DNA of 64,000 bases. It comes from Exiguobacterium sp. s146. GTDB lineage: Bacteria > Bacillota > Bacilli > Exiguobacteriales > Exiguobacteriaceae. Below are positions 26,874 through 34,161 of this stretch, in pieces. The number at the start of each line of letters is the position of its first letter. The first letter of the stretch is position 1. The stretch lies in assembly GCF_018618415.1 (NCBI RefSeq), contig NZ_JACSMA010000003.1:248001-312000 (forward strand), written 5' to 3'. The notes below the pieces were generated by a model, which was given only the letters and a program-made list of their open reading frames with translations, searched no databases and was not told where the DNA came from. Made by a program: the position numbers and the translations under genes.

Positions 26874-26891
26874 ATCGAAAGCGCTTTCGAT
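26874..26891. promoter_or_regulatory. Perfect LacI-type operator with no adjacent gene
   Basis: ATCGAAAGCGCTTTCGAT is an 18-bp perfect palindrome of the LacI/CcpA class with the central CG. It lies in a ~300-bp stretch without any gene, after the dbpA terminator and before the terminator of the facing DUF4317 gene, so neither gene can be its target. Confidence 0.65.
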
Positions 26892-26917
26892 AAATGTTAA
26901 AAAAATAAGCACTACCG

Positions 26918-26932
26918 AGAGAACGCTTTCAA
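26918..26932 (-). promoter_or_regulatory. cre-like site (CcpA binding)
   Basis: TTGAAAGCGTTCTCT on the minus strand fits the Bacillus cre consensus WTGNAANCGNWNNCW at every position. It lies 27 bp from the palindrome at 26874-26891 in the same gene-free stretch. Confidence 0.55.
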
Positions 26933-26991
26933 GAGCATCATACCGATAACCGTTCCGAAATTCAACCATCCTTACGCGATTGTCAAAAAAA

Positions 26992-27013
26992 GGCTCAGAC
27001 ACATGTCTGAACC
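26992..27013 (-). terminator. Terminator downstream of the DUF4317 gene
   Basis: A 9-bp stem GGTTCAGAC/GTCTGAGCC on the minus strand with a 4-nt loop, followed by T7. It lies about 90 bp after the stop codon. Confidence 0.8.
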
Positions 27014-27101
27014 TCAGTCTTTTTGATGAAGAAAATCAAGCTTGTCCTCTCGAGGCAAACGAGGACTCGACTGGATAGCAAGGGCGGTCCTCCGCTTAGC
27101 A

Positions 27102-28295
27102 TCAGTCCAACAGTTCTTCCGAGATCAGCTTGAATCCTTCGATTTCCGTGTCTTCTTCTAGTTCGATTAACAAACAGCGTTTCCCTTTCACGTTCACTTG
27201 TCTCACGTACTTCAAGTCTTGAGGACTGATTGAGATGTTGGCGACTTTCGTATTGATTTTAATCGATTTCGACGTATATTTCGGGACGACGCTACTCGCC
27301 TTCATCTCATATTGTCGGTCGTCGACGACTTGTTGGAACGCCGCCTCGACTTTCTCCGTCGTCACGTCCTCGACTCCGCTCGCCTTCAAGACGATTTCGA
27401 CTGTGCGGGCATCAATCATCGGCACGGTCTCTTCCTCGTCCTCGCGTTCCGCTTCGGCGAGAATCATCTGGTTGATTTCATCGTAAACGGTAGCGAGCGT
27501 CCCCACGTTCACCTCTTCGCCGATGACAGTTTTGACGACTTCCTCGAACATCGCCTTCTCTTCGACCGCCGTCACAATCTCGGTACCGTTCAAGACGTTC
27601 TCGATGAAGCCGAAATCTGGTTGGTGCGCTTTCTGAGCTGCATATAAGATGTGGTTGACGTCGGCCGCGTTGTCCGTGAAGCACGGGAACATAAAGCCGC
27701 CGATTGGTGCATCGAGCTTGATGACGGGATTGATGAAGATGTTCGACTTGAACTCCCGCTCAATATAATCGAACACGAGCGACTGTTTCGGGAGCTCGGT
27801 CTGATTGATGCTGCATAGGATGAATCGTGACGTCCACACCTCATCACGCATGTCGATCTCCGTCTCCTCGGAATGACGACGCGTCGGCTTATTGTATTTG
27901 AAGCGGATGAACGTGACGACCATATCTTTCTCGAACGGAGCCTCCTGGACCATCTTGAGCGCAATCCGCTGCATCATACCGGCCCACTCCTCAATCTCGT
28001 CGGTCCGGAGCGCCTCATAGAGCAGTGTCTGCGTGTGGTCGGTCTGCCCGGCTTCCGGGTGCTGGAACTTCACTTCGAACAGCTTCTCGTCGATTTTACC
28101 ACCGAGTACTTTCTTGAAGTTGGCGAGGAACAACTCTTGGTGCTCCTGCTCGACGAACGGGAACGAGCGTAACTCCTCGTAAAAAATCTCGTTGCTGTCC
28201 TGGCGAATATAAATATTATAAATGTCAGCGATTTTGACCGCTTCCGCATTCAATTTGAAATGCTTGCGAATCGCCGCGATGTCTTTTTGATTCAT
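27102..28295 (-). CDS. DUF4317 family protein
   Basis: 397 aa, cytoplasmic, acidic. The opening MNQKDIAAIRKHFKLNAEAVKI.DIYNIYI and the later TSRFILCSINQTELPKQ and IGGFMFPCFTDNAADVNHILY are typical of DUF4317, a Firmicutes family without known function. The C-terminal ~100 residues (YEMKASSVVPKYTSKSIKINTKVANISISPQDL) form a separate conserved part. It is monocistronic. The ATG follows GGAGTGGGAATGA. Confidence 0.85.
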   Translation of the reverse strand: MNQKDIAAIRKHFKLNAEAVKIADIYNIYIRQDSNEIFYEELRSFPFVEQEHQELFLANFKKVLGGKIDEKLFEVKFQHPEAGQTDHTQTLLYEALRTDEIEEWAGMMQRIALKMVQEAPFEKDMVVTFIRFKYNKPTRRHSEETEIDMRDEVWTSRFILCSINQTELPKQSLVFDYIEREFKSNIFINPVIKLDAPIGGFMFPCFTDNAADVNHILYAAQKAHQPDFGFIENVLNGTEIVTAVEEKAMFEEVVKTVIGEEVNVGTLATVYDEINQMILAEAEREDEEETVPMIDARTVEIVLKASGVEDVTTEKVEAAFQQVVDDRQYEMKASSVVPKYTSKSIKINTKVANISISPQDLKYVRQVNVKGKRCLLIELEEDTEIEGFKLISEELLD

Positions 28296-28550
28296 TCATT
28301 CCCACTCCTTCGTCCTTTGCTACAAACCGACTTCATTATACCAATAGTTAGGGTCGGCGCGTATGTCAGTAGTGCTAAAGCCGGGACGTCTGATGTCATG
28401 TATCATGCCCCTGACCTCAACTTTTATAATCGTTGGATTCATTTTTTGTAAATTTGCGTATTTCTCACTTCCTTGCCATGTATAGTCGATGTGCATCGTG
28501 CGTTTACGATGCGCGTCGTTCAGTCGTCATACATAATAGGAGGCACAAAC

Positions 28551-29183
28551 ATGTTCAAAAAATGCATCAGTTCGTTATTCGCCATCATCTTAGTCGCCAC
28601 AACGCTCCACTTCACGACCTCACCCGCTTCGGCACTTCCCCCAAATATTCCGTCTAAAGCGGATGCACTCACCAAATTAAATGCGTTGACGGTGAAAACT
28701 GAAGGGGCGATGACCGGCTATAGCCGTGACTTGTTCCCGCACTGGAGTAGCCAAGGAAATGGTTGTAACACACGTCACGTCGTCTTGAAGCGCGACGCCG
28801 ACTCTGTCGTCAATGAGTGCCCGGTCACAACCGGCACGTGGTACAGTTACTATGACGGCATCACGTTCACGTCTCCGTCAGATATCGATATCGATCATGT
28901 CGTTCCGCTGGCTGAAGCTTGGCGTTCAGGCGCAAGCAGTTGGACGACAACGAAACGTCAAAGCTTCGCCAACGATTTGAACGGCCCACAGTTGATTGCC
29001 GTCTCGGCCAGCTCGAACCGTTCAAAAGGAGACCAAGACCCGTCGACGTGGCAACCTCCGCGCACCGGTGCGCGTTGTGCCTATGCGAAGATGTGGGTCG
29101 AGACGAAGAGCCGTTGGGGACTCAGCCTTCAGTCAACAGAAAAGACGGCCCTCCAGACGGCGATCAACGCGTGCAGCTATTGA
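28551..29183 (+). CDS. Secreted HNH endonuclease (DUF1524/GmrSD C-terminal type)
   Basis: 210 aa with a Sec signal peptide (KKCISSLFAIILVATTLHF..., cleavage after ASA). The nuclease core has DIDHVVPLAEAW (catalytic HNH His with the preceding Asp) and NDLNGPQLIAVSASSNRSKGDQDPSTW (metal- and DNA-binding Asn, Lys), then RCAYAKMWVETKSRWGL. Four Cys residues in the mature part could form disulphides. GGAGG lies 7 nt before ATG 28551. Expected to degrade extracellular DNA for nutrition or competition. A small companion gene follows after 18 nt. Confidence 0.88.
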   Translation: MFKKCISSLFAIILVATTLHFTTSPASALPPNIPSKADALTKLNALTVKTEGAMTGYSRDLFPHWSSQGNGCNTRHVVLKRDADSVVNECPVTTGTWYSYYDGITFTSPSDIDIDHVVPLAEAWRSGASSWTTTKRQSFANDLNGPQLIAVSASSNRSKGDQDPSTWQPPRTGARCAYAKMWVETKSRWGLSLQSTEKTALQTAINACSY

Positions 29184-29201
29184 TAGTGAAAGGAGTCTGT
29201 C

Positions 29202-29444
29202 ATGAGTCAGCAATCTTCCATCTTTAAAGCATCCCACGGTGTCATGACCGAAGAAGTTGGTGTCATCAGCGGGGAACTCGAACTGAAGACGACGTGCCGC
29301 GAGGACGGCACGCTCGAACTCGCCATCACGTACGTCGGGGCGGCCGAGTGGTACACATTGCCCGGGAAAGATTACAAACTTCACGACGTGCGCGACCACG
29401 AAGTCGTACATCAACTACTGGTGAACGTCCTCGAACGGGCGTGA
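29202..29444 (+). CDS. Unrecognised 80-aa protein, companion of the secreted nuclease
   Basis: No family recognised. No signal peptide or membrane helix, acidic, mostly predicted strands (EVGVISGELELKTTCREDGTLELAITYVGAAEWYTLPG) and a C-terminal helix. GAAAGGAG lies 7 nt before the ATG. It is 18 nt after the nuclease stop and shares its transcript and terminator. A cytoplasmic partner of a secreted nuclease could be an inhibitor or a simple neighbour; nothing in the sequence settles this. Confidence 0.75.
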   Translation: MSQQSSIFKASHGVMTEEVGVISGELELKTTCREDGTLELAITYVGAAEWYTLPGKDYKLHDVRDHEVVHQLLVNVLERA

Positions 29445-29449
29445 TGTAG

Positions 29450-29490
29450 AAAGGAGTCTCGACACCTAGTTCCGGTGACGAGACTCCTTT
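29450..29490. terminator. Bidirectional terminator between the 80-aa gene and a small minus-strand gene
   Basis: A 12-bp perfect stem (29450-29461 with 29479-29490), an inner 4-bp extension, and T6 downstream on the plus strand. Confidence 0.88.
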
Positions 29491-29500
29491 TTTGGCGTGC

Positions 29501-29605
29501 TTACTTCACCATTTTGACGATGGCACGAATGACAAGGAAACTAACCACGATCACGATTCCAGCCAATAACAAACTGGCGCCACCGATGATGCCGAGTGTG
29601 AACAT
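29501..29605 (-). CDS. Small single-span membrane protein, 34 aa
   Basis: Translates to MFTLGIIGGASLLLAGIVIV followed by VSFLVIRAIVKMVK: one hydrophobic segment of about 25 residues with a basic C-terminus. CGGAGGACC lies 4-8 nt before the ATG and the shared terminator lies 10 nt after the stop, so it looks like a real, complete gene. Function unknown. Such short proteins are often regulators of membrane complexes or stress peptides. Confidence 0.6.
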   Translation of the reverse strand: MFTLGIIGGASLLLAGIVIVVSFLVIRAIVKMVK

Positions 29606-29714
29606 AATGGTCCTCCGTGATGACATGATTATGGTTTACCTTGACCACTATATCATCTGCCGCACCATCACATAAGCTAGGTTTATTTTTTCGTTACTGC
29701 CCGATTCAACATCT

Positions 29715-30200
29715 CTATTTATGCGCGGCCCGCTTATATTTCTCGAGCAACGCTTGCGGGATGTGGCAGTAATCGTCCGGGCATCGCGCGAGCCGGTCTT
29801 GATGCTCGTCCGCGCTCCGGACGTAGTTCGTGAGCGGACACACCTCGACCGCGATTCGGTCCGCGTCGCTGCGACTATCGATAAACGTGCGCGCGGCTTC
29901 CAAATGGCGCGGGTCTGTACTGTAGACGCCGGTCCGATACTTTTCACCGACATCCTCGCCTTGCCGATTGACGCTGTACGGGTCGATGATTTCGAACAAA
30001 TAACGCATCAAGTCATGGACCGTGACCACATTCGGATTGAACGTCGTTTTGACGCACTCGGCGTACCCATCATAGTCCCCGTCAAGTGTATCCGTCGTCC
30101 CGTTCGCCCGTCCGGCCTCTGTTTCGATGACACCGGGCAATGTTTTGATGAACGCTTGGACGCCCCATAGGCATCCGCCTGCTAGATAAATGATTTGCAT
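29715..30200 (-). CDS. msrA: Peptide-methionine (S)-S-oxide reductase MsrA
   Basis: 161 aa enzyme that repairs S-form methionine sulphoxide. Active site GGCLWGVQ with catalytic Cys10 (a Leu replaces the Phe of the classical GCFWG), then TEAGRANG, YDGYAECVK and the C-terminal SADEHQDRLARCPDDYCHIP that forms part of the active site. Later Cys residues could act as resolving cysteines. ATG 30200 has AAGGAGGACC upstream. No msrB is adjacent. Confidence 0.92.
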   Translation of the reverse strand: MQIIYLAGGCLWGVQAFIKTLPGVIETEAGRANGTTDTLDGDYDGYAECVKTTFNPNVVTVHDLMRYLFEIIDPYSVNRQGEDVGEKYRTGVYSTDPRHLEAARTFIDSRSDADRIAVEVCPLTNYVRSADEHQDRLARCPDDYCHIPQALLEKYKRAAHK

Positions 30201-30306
30201 TGGATGGTCCTCCTTCAAATTTTAGTCAATACCTCCCACGATTCGGATTAAATGCGATACGATAAAATCAAAACTTCAATCACTGCAAAGATGCGGAGGT
30301 CTCCTT

Positions 30307-30825
30307 TTGAAAAAACTCATGCTGACCACATTTTGTACGATCACGCTCGTCTCAGGCGTCTATCACACGGCGACAGGAGAATCGTTCGTCACGATGAGCC
30401 AATCCGTCTCCGTTGACCATAGCGAAATCGAGCGCTATTTAACGTCCGAGGTGATGAATCCGAATTTCGGTGGCGAGGTGTGGACGACGTATCAAATCCT
30501 CGACACGAACAGCACGAAGAATGAGGTGTACGTCTGGGCGCTCATTCAAGAGTACGTACAAGAAGGAGATCGCTTTGAGCAGGGTTCGGGCATGTCCGCT
30601 CCCCTTGTATTATACCTTGACGACGATGACGAATCCTTTACGATTCAAGGTCATCGGTTGCCGCGGGACGGTTCATATTATCCGACCGATTTATGGGCGA
30701 TGTTCCCGGTCCATGTCCAACTCGCGATTTCTCCGCATCCAGACGGGATCGTCACCAAACTACACGCACAAATGGAAGAAAAAATTTTGCTGCACCAGCA
30801 AGCGAAACATGGAAAGGAAGATTGA
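30307..30825 (+). CDS. Unrecognised exported protein, 172 aa
   Basis: Starts at TTG with GGAGG about 7 nt upstream. The N-terminus KKLMLTTFCTITLVSGVYHTATG is a signal peptide. The rest is mixed strand/helix and acidic (IEIERYLTSEV..., YLDDDDESFTIQGHRLPRDG). No domain recognised. The following gene for a two-span membrane protein starts 1 nt after the stop, so the pair is co-translated. Confidence 0.75.
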   Translation: MKKLMLTTFCTITLVSGVYHTATGESFVTMSQSVSVDHSEIERYLTSEVMNPNFGGEVWTTYQILDTNSTKNEVYVWALIQEYVQEGDRFEQGSGMSAPLVLYLDDDDESFTIQGHRLPRDGSYYPTDLWAMFPVHVQLAISPHPDGIVTKLHAQMEEKILLHQQAKHGKED

Positions 30826-30826
30826 C

Positions 30827-31090
30827 TTGAAGATCACGAAACGAGCGATGCTCCTCTCAACCGCGCTTCACCTGTTGTATTTCGTCGCCACGTTCGGGGT
30901 CGGATTCATCCGCACACTCAATTATGAACCTGATATCATCGCCGAGGCGGGCAACGTCACCACGCTTCACAACGAGGTGGCCATCGGGACGACCGGGTCC
31001 CCGTTCATCTACGTCTTCACATGGATCGGTCTCGGCATCGTCCTGGCGCTAGGAATGTTGACGGTCCAACGGATTCGCCAAACGCGTTAA
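30827..31090 (+). CDS. Unrecognised two-span membrane protein, 87 aa
   Basis: TTG start one base after the stop of the upstream gene; AAGGAAG lies 6 nt before it. Hydrophobic segments at residues 8-29 and 61-80 with about 30 polar residues between (YEPDIIAEAGNVTTLHNEVAIGTTG), probably outside the cell. The frame is open far upstream but only as a shadow of the previous gene. Function unknown; coupling suggests it acts with the exported 172-aa protein. Confidence 0.7.
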   Translation: MKITKRAMLLSTALHLLYFVATFGVGFIRTLNYEPDIIAEAGNVTTLHNEVAIGTTGSPFIYVFTWIGLGIVLALGMLTVQRIRQTR

Positions 31091-31146
31091 ACAAGGAATA
31101 CATGCACCACACACGTAACAGACGCTATGTTTAGGAGGGATATCGG

Positions 31147-31518
31147 TTGAATCTTATTCAGCAAATCAGACAAATCTATGTGCCGGTGCACGATTTGGAT
31201 CGCGCGGTCCGTTTCTACCGGGACACGCTTCAACTTCCACTCTTATTCCAAGCTGGCCAGCTCGCCTTTTTAGAATGCAGCAGTGTACGGCTCATGTTGT
31301 CGCGTCCTGAGAATGAAGACTTTGCGAAAGCGAGCTCCGTGCTGTATCTCCAAGTGAACAATCTCACTGAGGCGTATGAACAGCTTTTGGCGAAAGGCGT
31401 TCAGTTTATCGACGAGCCGCATCTCGTCGCGAAAATGGAGACCCTCGAGACGTGGATGGCTTTCTTCAAGGACTCGGAGGGCAATACGCATGCGTTGATG
31501 AGCGAGCTTCGCACGTGA
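31147..31518 (+). CDS. VOC (glyoxalase/bleomycin-resistance) family protein
   Basis: 123 aa, two beta-alpha-beta-beta-beta units. IYVPVHDLDRAVRFYRDTLQLPLLFQ and LAFLECSSVRLMLSRP, then AYEQLLAKGVQFIDEPHLV and AFFKDSEGNTHALMSE. The C-terminal Glu fits a metal ligand, but the first His is not obvious in the usual place. TTG start with TAGGAGGGATATCGG upstream. Substrate unknown. Confidence 0.88.
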   Translation: MNLIQQIRQIYVPVHDLDRAVRFYRDTLQLPLLFQAGQLAFLECSSVRLMLSRPENEDFAKASSVLYLQVNNLTEAYEQLLAKGVQFIDEPHLVAKMETLETWMAFFKDSEGNTHALMSELRT

Positions 31519-31532
31519 TGCGCGACCATACA

Positions 31533-31566
31533 AAAAGGAAATCTACGCGATTGTAGATTTCCTTTT
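31533..31566. terminator. Bidirectional terminator after the VOC gene
   Basis: A 14-bp perfect stem (31533-31546 with 31553-31566), a 6-nt loop, and A/T ends. It also serves the small minus-strand gene that ends at 31568. Confidence 0.88.
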
Positions 31567-31567
31567 C

Positions 31568-31729
31568 TTATAGATAGCCGAGCCGTTTCAAATCCTCATA
31601 GACGAGAGACGATAGGAGCGTTCTCCCTTTCCCGTTCAAATGGTCCGGATTATGGAAGTAGTCGCGCTGATTCACGAACCGTTCATCCGTCATATAGTTC
31701 AAGAACGGGACCAGTTTTTTCTGCTCCAT
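31568..31729 (-). CDS. Small cytoplasmic protein, 53 aa
   Basis: Translates to MEQKKLVPFLNYMTDERFVN, then QRDYFHNPDHLNGKGRTLLS, then SLVYEDLKRLGYL. AAGGAG lies 8 nt before the ATG and the gene starts 3 nt after the stop of the coiled-coil membrane gene, so they form one transcript. It has no membrane segment and is rich in aromatic and charged residues. No family recognised; the short length and aromatic pattern recall small helical binding proteins, but that is only an impression. Confidence 0.65.
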   Translation of the reverse strand: MEQKKLVPFLNYMTDERFVNQRDYFHNPDHLNGKGRTLLSSLVYEDLKRLGYL

Positions 31730-31732
31730 GTC

Positions 31733-32674
31733 TCAATCTCCTTGTATCACTTCAGCCATTCTTATGACTTGAAGCTCTGTTTTCACTTCATTGATAGATG
31801 AAATCGTCTTTTTCGAACGTTCGGCCATTTCATCAGGCAAATCCTTTAGACGTTCCCTTGAATCTGCAAGCTCTTTTTCAATTTGCTCATATTTTTCCTG
31901 ATCGATTTTGTTTTTGTCCTTTTCTTCTTTCCAAAATTGTAATGTCTCCAGGGCTTTTCCACCCGTATTTTTGGCCTTTTGGTAAATAGAGATGGTGTTG
32001 TTCGTCGCCGTTACGACGCCAGCAGATGATTCGAGTACTTCCCTCGCTTCAATCGTGGAGGTGCGAACGTCTTCAATTTGATAGACAAGTTCCGTATCCA
32101 ATTCGTGCTCCATTTCCAATAGTAATGCCGGATTATTCTCAGTTTGGTATTTCTTATACAACTCACTGATTTGTTTACGCGTCGCACCCATCTCTTGTTT
32201 GACACTCGATAAGTGCTCCAACCGAAATAGAAAGGCGTCTACTTCATTTAACGTACTGTTGGCAGAGCTTAAAGAAGAGCTCATTTTACCTAAAATCGGA
32301 TTACTGACCACACTGTTGACCCCCGAAATAACAAGCGTCGCTCCATTGATATAGTCCAATCCGTCACGGACAGGAATCATATTTCGCTTCAACCAATCGA
32401 CTTGTTTGACGAGCTGGGCTAAGTCTTGGTCGTACTCCTCTAAATCGTCGATAATTTGTGGTATCTCTTTTTCAATGGCGGCCACAGACTCTTCTTGCAT
32501 GTCGTCGACACGAGATTGCATCTCCGCTTGCGCAATCGATTCTTTCGTGTTGAAGTGGCTGACAAAGTATCCGACCGTACCAGATACAATGACAGACGAA
32601 GCGATTGTGATTGGGATCAAATATCTTTGAAAAAATGATGTCCGTCGGCTCGTTCGTTCTCGTTTCGATTCCAT
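31733..32674 (-). CDS. Membrane-anchored coiled-coil protein, 313 aa
   Basis: One transmembrane segment near residues 18-40 (YLIPITIASSVIVSGTVGYFV) after a basic N-terminus, so the C-terminal ~270 residues lie outside. They are almost all helix, with heptad-like runs (MQSRVDDMQEESVAAIEKEIPQ; EKDKNKIDQEKYEQIEKELADSR), Glu/Lys/Gln-rich. No enzyme motif. ATG 32674 has GAGGAGC upstream. By eye the base composition looks AT-rich compared with flanking core genes. Possible roles: adhesion, envelope spacing, or colicin/toxin-like partner; not assignable. Confidence 0.75.
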   Translation of the reverse strand: MESKRERTSRRTSFFQRYLIPITIASSVIVSGTVGYFVSHFNTKESIAQAEMQSRVDDMQEESVAAIEKEIPQIIDDLEEYDQDLAQLVKQVDWLKRNMIPVRDGLDYINGATLVISGVNSVVSNPILGKMSSSLSSANSTLNEVDAFLFRLEHLSSVKQEMGATRKQISELYKKYQTENNPALLLEMEHELDTELVYQIEDVRTSTIEAREVLESSAGVVTATNNTISIYQKAKNTGGKALETLQFWKEEKDKNKIDQEKYEQIEKELADSRERLKDLPDEMAERSKKTISSINEVKTELQVIRMAEVIQGD

Positions 32675-32791
32675 TATGAAAAGCTCCTCTACTATTTTTA
32701 TAAAAATTACCATTTTATGATTATTTTTATCTATATTGTAAATCTGAAACTAAGTATCAACAATCTTTTTTAACATTAGACTCAATAAAAA

Positions 32792-32822
32792 ACAGCGAGT
32801 TGAACGATGTTCAACTCGCTGT
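32792..32822 (-). terminator. Terminator of the four-cysteine protein gene
   Basis: A 14-bp perfect stem with a 3-nt loop and T6 on the minus strand. Confidence 0.88.
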
Positions 32823-32870
32823 CTGCGGGAGACGTAATAAACTACCTCCGCTTATTTTGTGAGTGCCACT

Positions 32871-33209
32871 TTAAAATGACCACCTGTGATTTTCTGGTAA
32901 ACAGTCATCACACCGCAGTTCTCCTTCGAAAGTTGCTCCATTAGACAACTGTAATAACACATTATTCTTTTCTCTATCTGTTGTCCAGCGCCCACAAGTT
33001 GAGCATCGTCCACAATTCATTGCACCTGGGTCCAAGACAACCGTGGAGCAACTTTCCCATTCCACATTCACTTCATTCATACCGATTTGGATTGTCTGAC
33101 CCTGACACAACTCGTTTGTGACTTGATCAATTATTCCAAAATCCTTATATATTTCTGTTTCTTCGATGTCGACCAAAAAAGATGCATTAATTAAAATGGT
33201 TTTTTTCAA
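32871..33209 (-). CDS. Unrecognised protein with a four-cysteine zinc-ribbon-like motif, 112 aa
   Basis: TTG start with AAAGGAGG 6 nt upstream. The N-terminal half is strand-rich (ILINASFLVDIEETEIYKD). The C-terminal half has NCGRCSTCGRW and LRCDDCLPENHRW, a likely zinc site. No known family. It lies alone between the coiled-coil locus and rlmH, and looks AT-rich by eye, as expected for an acquired gene. Confidence 0.72.
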   Translation of the reverse strand: MKKTILINASFLVDIEETEIYKDFGIIDQVTNELCQGQTIQIGMNEVNVEWESCSTVVLDPGAMNCGRCSTCGRWTTDREKNNVLLQLSNGATFEGELRCDDCLPENHRWSF

Positions 33210-33339
33210 AGTGAAGCCTCCTTTCAACTATTCAATCTCTGCGAATTTTAATTAAAACAGGTGCTTGATGTTCAACGCCATAAAATCTTTTCAATAGGAC
33301 TAGCATTCGGTGACCAAAGATTTTCACCTGCAAAAAAAA

Positions 33340-33370
33340 ACGTCAAAGACAGTGAGCTGCCTCTGACGCT
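33340..33370 (-). terminator. Terminator of rlmH
   Basis: An interrupted stem (CGTCA/TGACG, AG/CT, CAG/CTG with mismatches between) and T9 on the minus strand. Confidence 0.75.
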
Positions 33371-33388
33371 AAAAGAATGTATGCGCGG

Positions 33389-33868
33389 TTACTTATGGTA
33401 CGGCTCATTCCGGTTGATTCGATACGCCCGATAAATCTGTTCGCACAAGATGAGCTTCATCAATTGATGCGGGAACGTCATCTTCGAGAAGGAGATCGTA
33501 TCATCCGAGCGTTTCATGACATCATCCGATAAACCGAGCGAGCCACCGATGACGAACGCGATTTTGCTCTTGCCGTACGTCGCGAGTTGATCGAGCTCGC
33601 GGGCAAACTCTTCGCTCGTCCGCTGCTTTGCGTTGATGGCCAACGCGATGACATGCGTATCCGGACTGATTTTCGCTAAAATTCGCTCGCCTTCTTTTTG
33701 TTTTACTAGAAACATGTCCGCTTCGCTCAAATGCTCGGGTGCTTTCTCGTCCGGGACCTCGATTTCCTGCACTTTTGCGTAGGCCGAGAGCCGTTTCGTG
33801 TACTCGGCAATCCCTAGTTTCAAATACTTCTCTTTTAGTTTGCCGACCGTGATAATTGAAATATTCAT
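33389..33868 (-). CDS. rlmH: 23S rRNA (pseudouridine1915-N3)-methyltransferase
   Basis: 159 aa SPOUT enzyme that methylates pseudouridine 1915 in helix 69 of 23S rRNA. It has the N-terminal [17 protein letters not shown], the cofactor knot [30 protein letters not shown] and the strongly conserved C-terminus [25 protein letters not shown]. Homologue of B. subtilis YydA, in the same place after walRKHIJ-htrA. Five DnaA-box-like sequences lie between 13 and 83 bp upstream of its start. Confidence 0.96.
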   Translation of the reverse strand: MNISIITVGKLKEKYLKLGIAEYTKRLSAYAKVQEIEVPDEKAPEHLSEADMFLVKQKEGERILAKISPDTHVIALAINAKQRTSEEFARELDQLATYGKSKIAFVIGGSLGLSDDVMKRSDDTISFSKMTFPHQLMKLILCEQIYRAYRINRNEPYHK

Positions 33869-33880
33869 CCAATTCTTCCT

Positions 33881-33951
33881 TTTTCCACAGTTTTTTTGGA
33901 GTTATCCATAGGGTTATCCACAGAGTTATCCACAAATCCACATGTTGATAA
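33881..33951. promoter_or_regulatory. DnaA-box cluster before rlmH
   Basis: TTTTCCACA at 33881, TTATCCATA at 33902, perfect TTATCCACA at 33914 and 33926, and the inverse of TTATCAACA at 33943. The three middle boxes are spaced exactly 12 bp apart in the same direction. A further variant (TGTGGATAG) lies at 34018 inside the next gene. Probable DnaA-binding site that could also regulate rlmH. Confidence 0.75.
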
Positions 33952-34113
33952 TCATTTTTTGCTTGACACAACATATGTTGCGTCGGCATCGCAGAACTCA
34001 CATGTCACTTGTCCACTTGTGGATAGTTCCTCGAGCAACGGGTATTCCCCCGTCTCGTCCACAATGATATCTAAAGCGATTTCAACATGTTCCTTGCATA
34101 CTTTTTTTTCCAC
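33952..34113 (-). CDS. CxxH/CxxC family protein, 53 aa
   Basis: GTG start with AAGGAGG 7 nt upstream; the protein begins MEKKVCKEHVEIALDIIVDE and ends with VTCEFCDADATYVVSSKK. The two pairs (CKEH and CEFC) make a small zinc site. Bacillales carry this little gene between htrA and rlmH, and the position here is the same. Function unknown. Its last bases overlap the DnaA-box cluster. Confidence 0.88.
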   Translation of the reverse strand: MEKKVCKEHVEIALDIIVDETGEYPLLEELSTSGQVTCEFCDADATYVVSSKK

Positions 34114-34130
34114 AATGTTTCCTCCTTAAA

Positions 34131-34161
34131 AAAGAAGCGTCGCAGCTCCTTTAGGTTGCTT
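34131..34161 (-). terminator. Weak terminator after htrA
   Basis: GAAGC...GCTTC pairing around a 19-nt loop, then T6 on the minus strand. The stem is short. Confidence 0.4.

Noticed and set aside
27043-27065. Inverted repeat GTCCTC...GAGGAC after the DUF4317 gene
   Set aside because: A short 6-bp stem without a T run, next to a much better terminator at 26992-27013.
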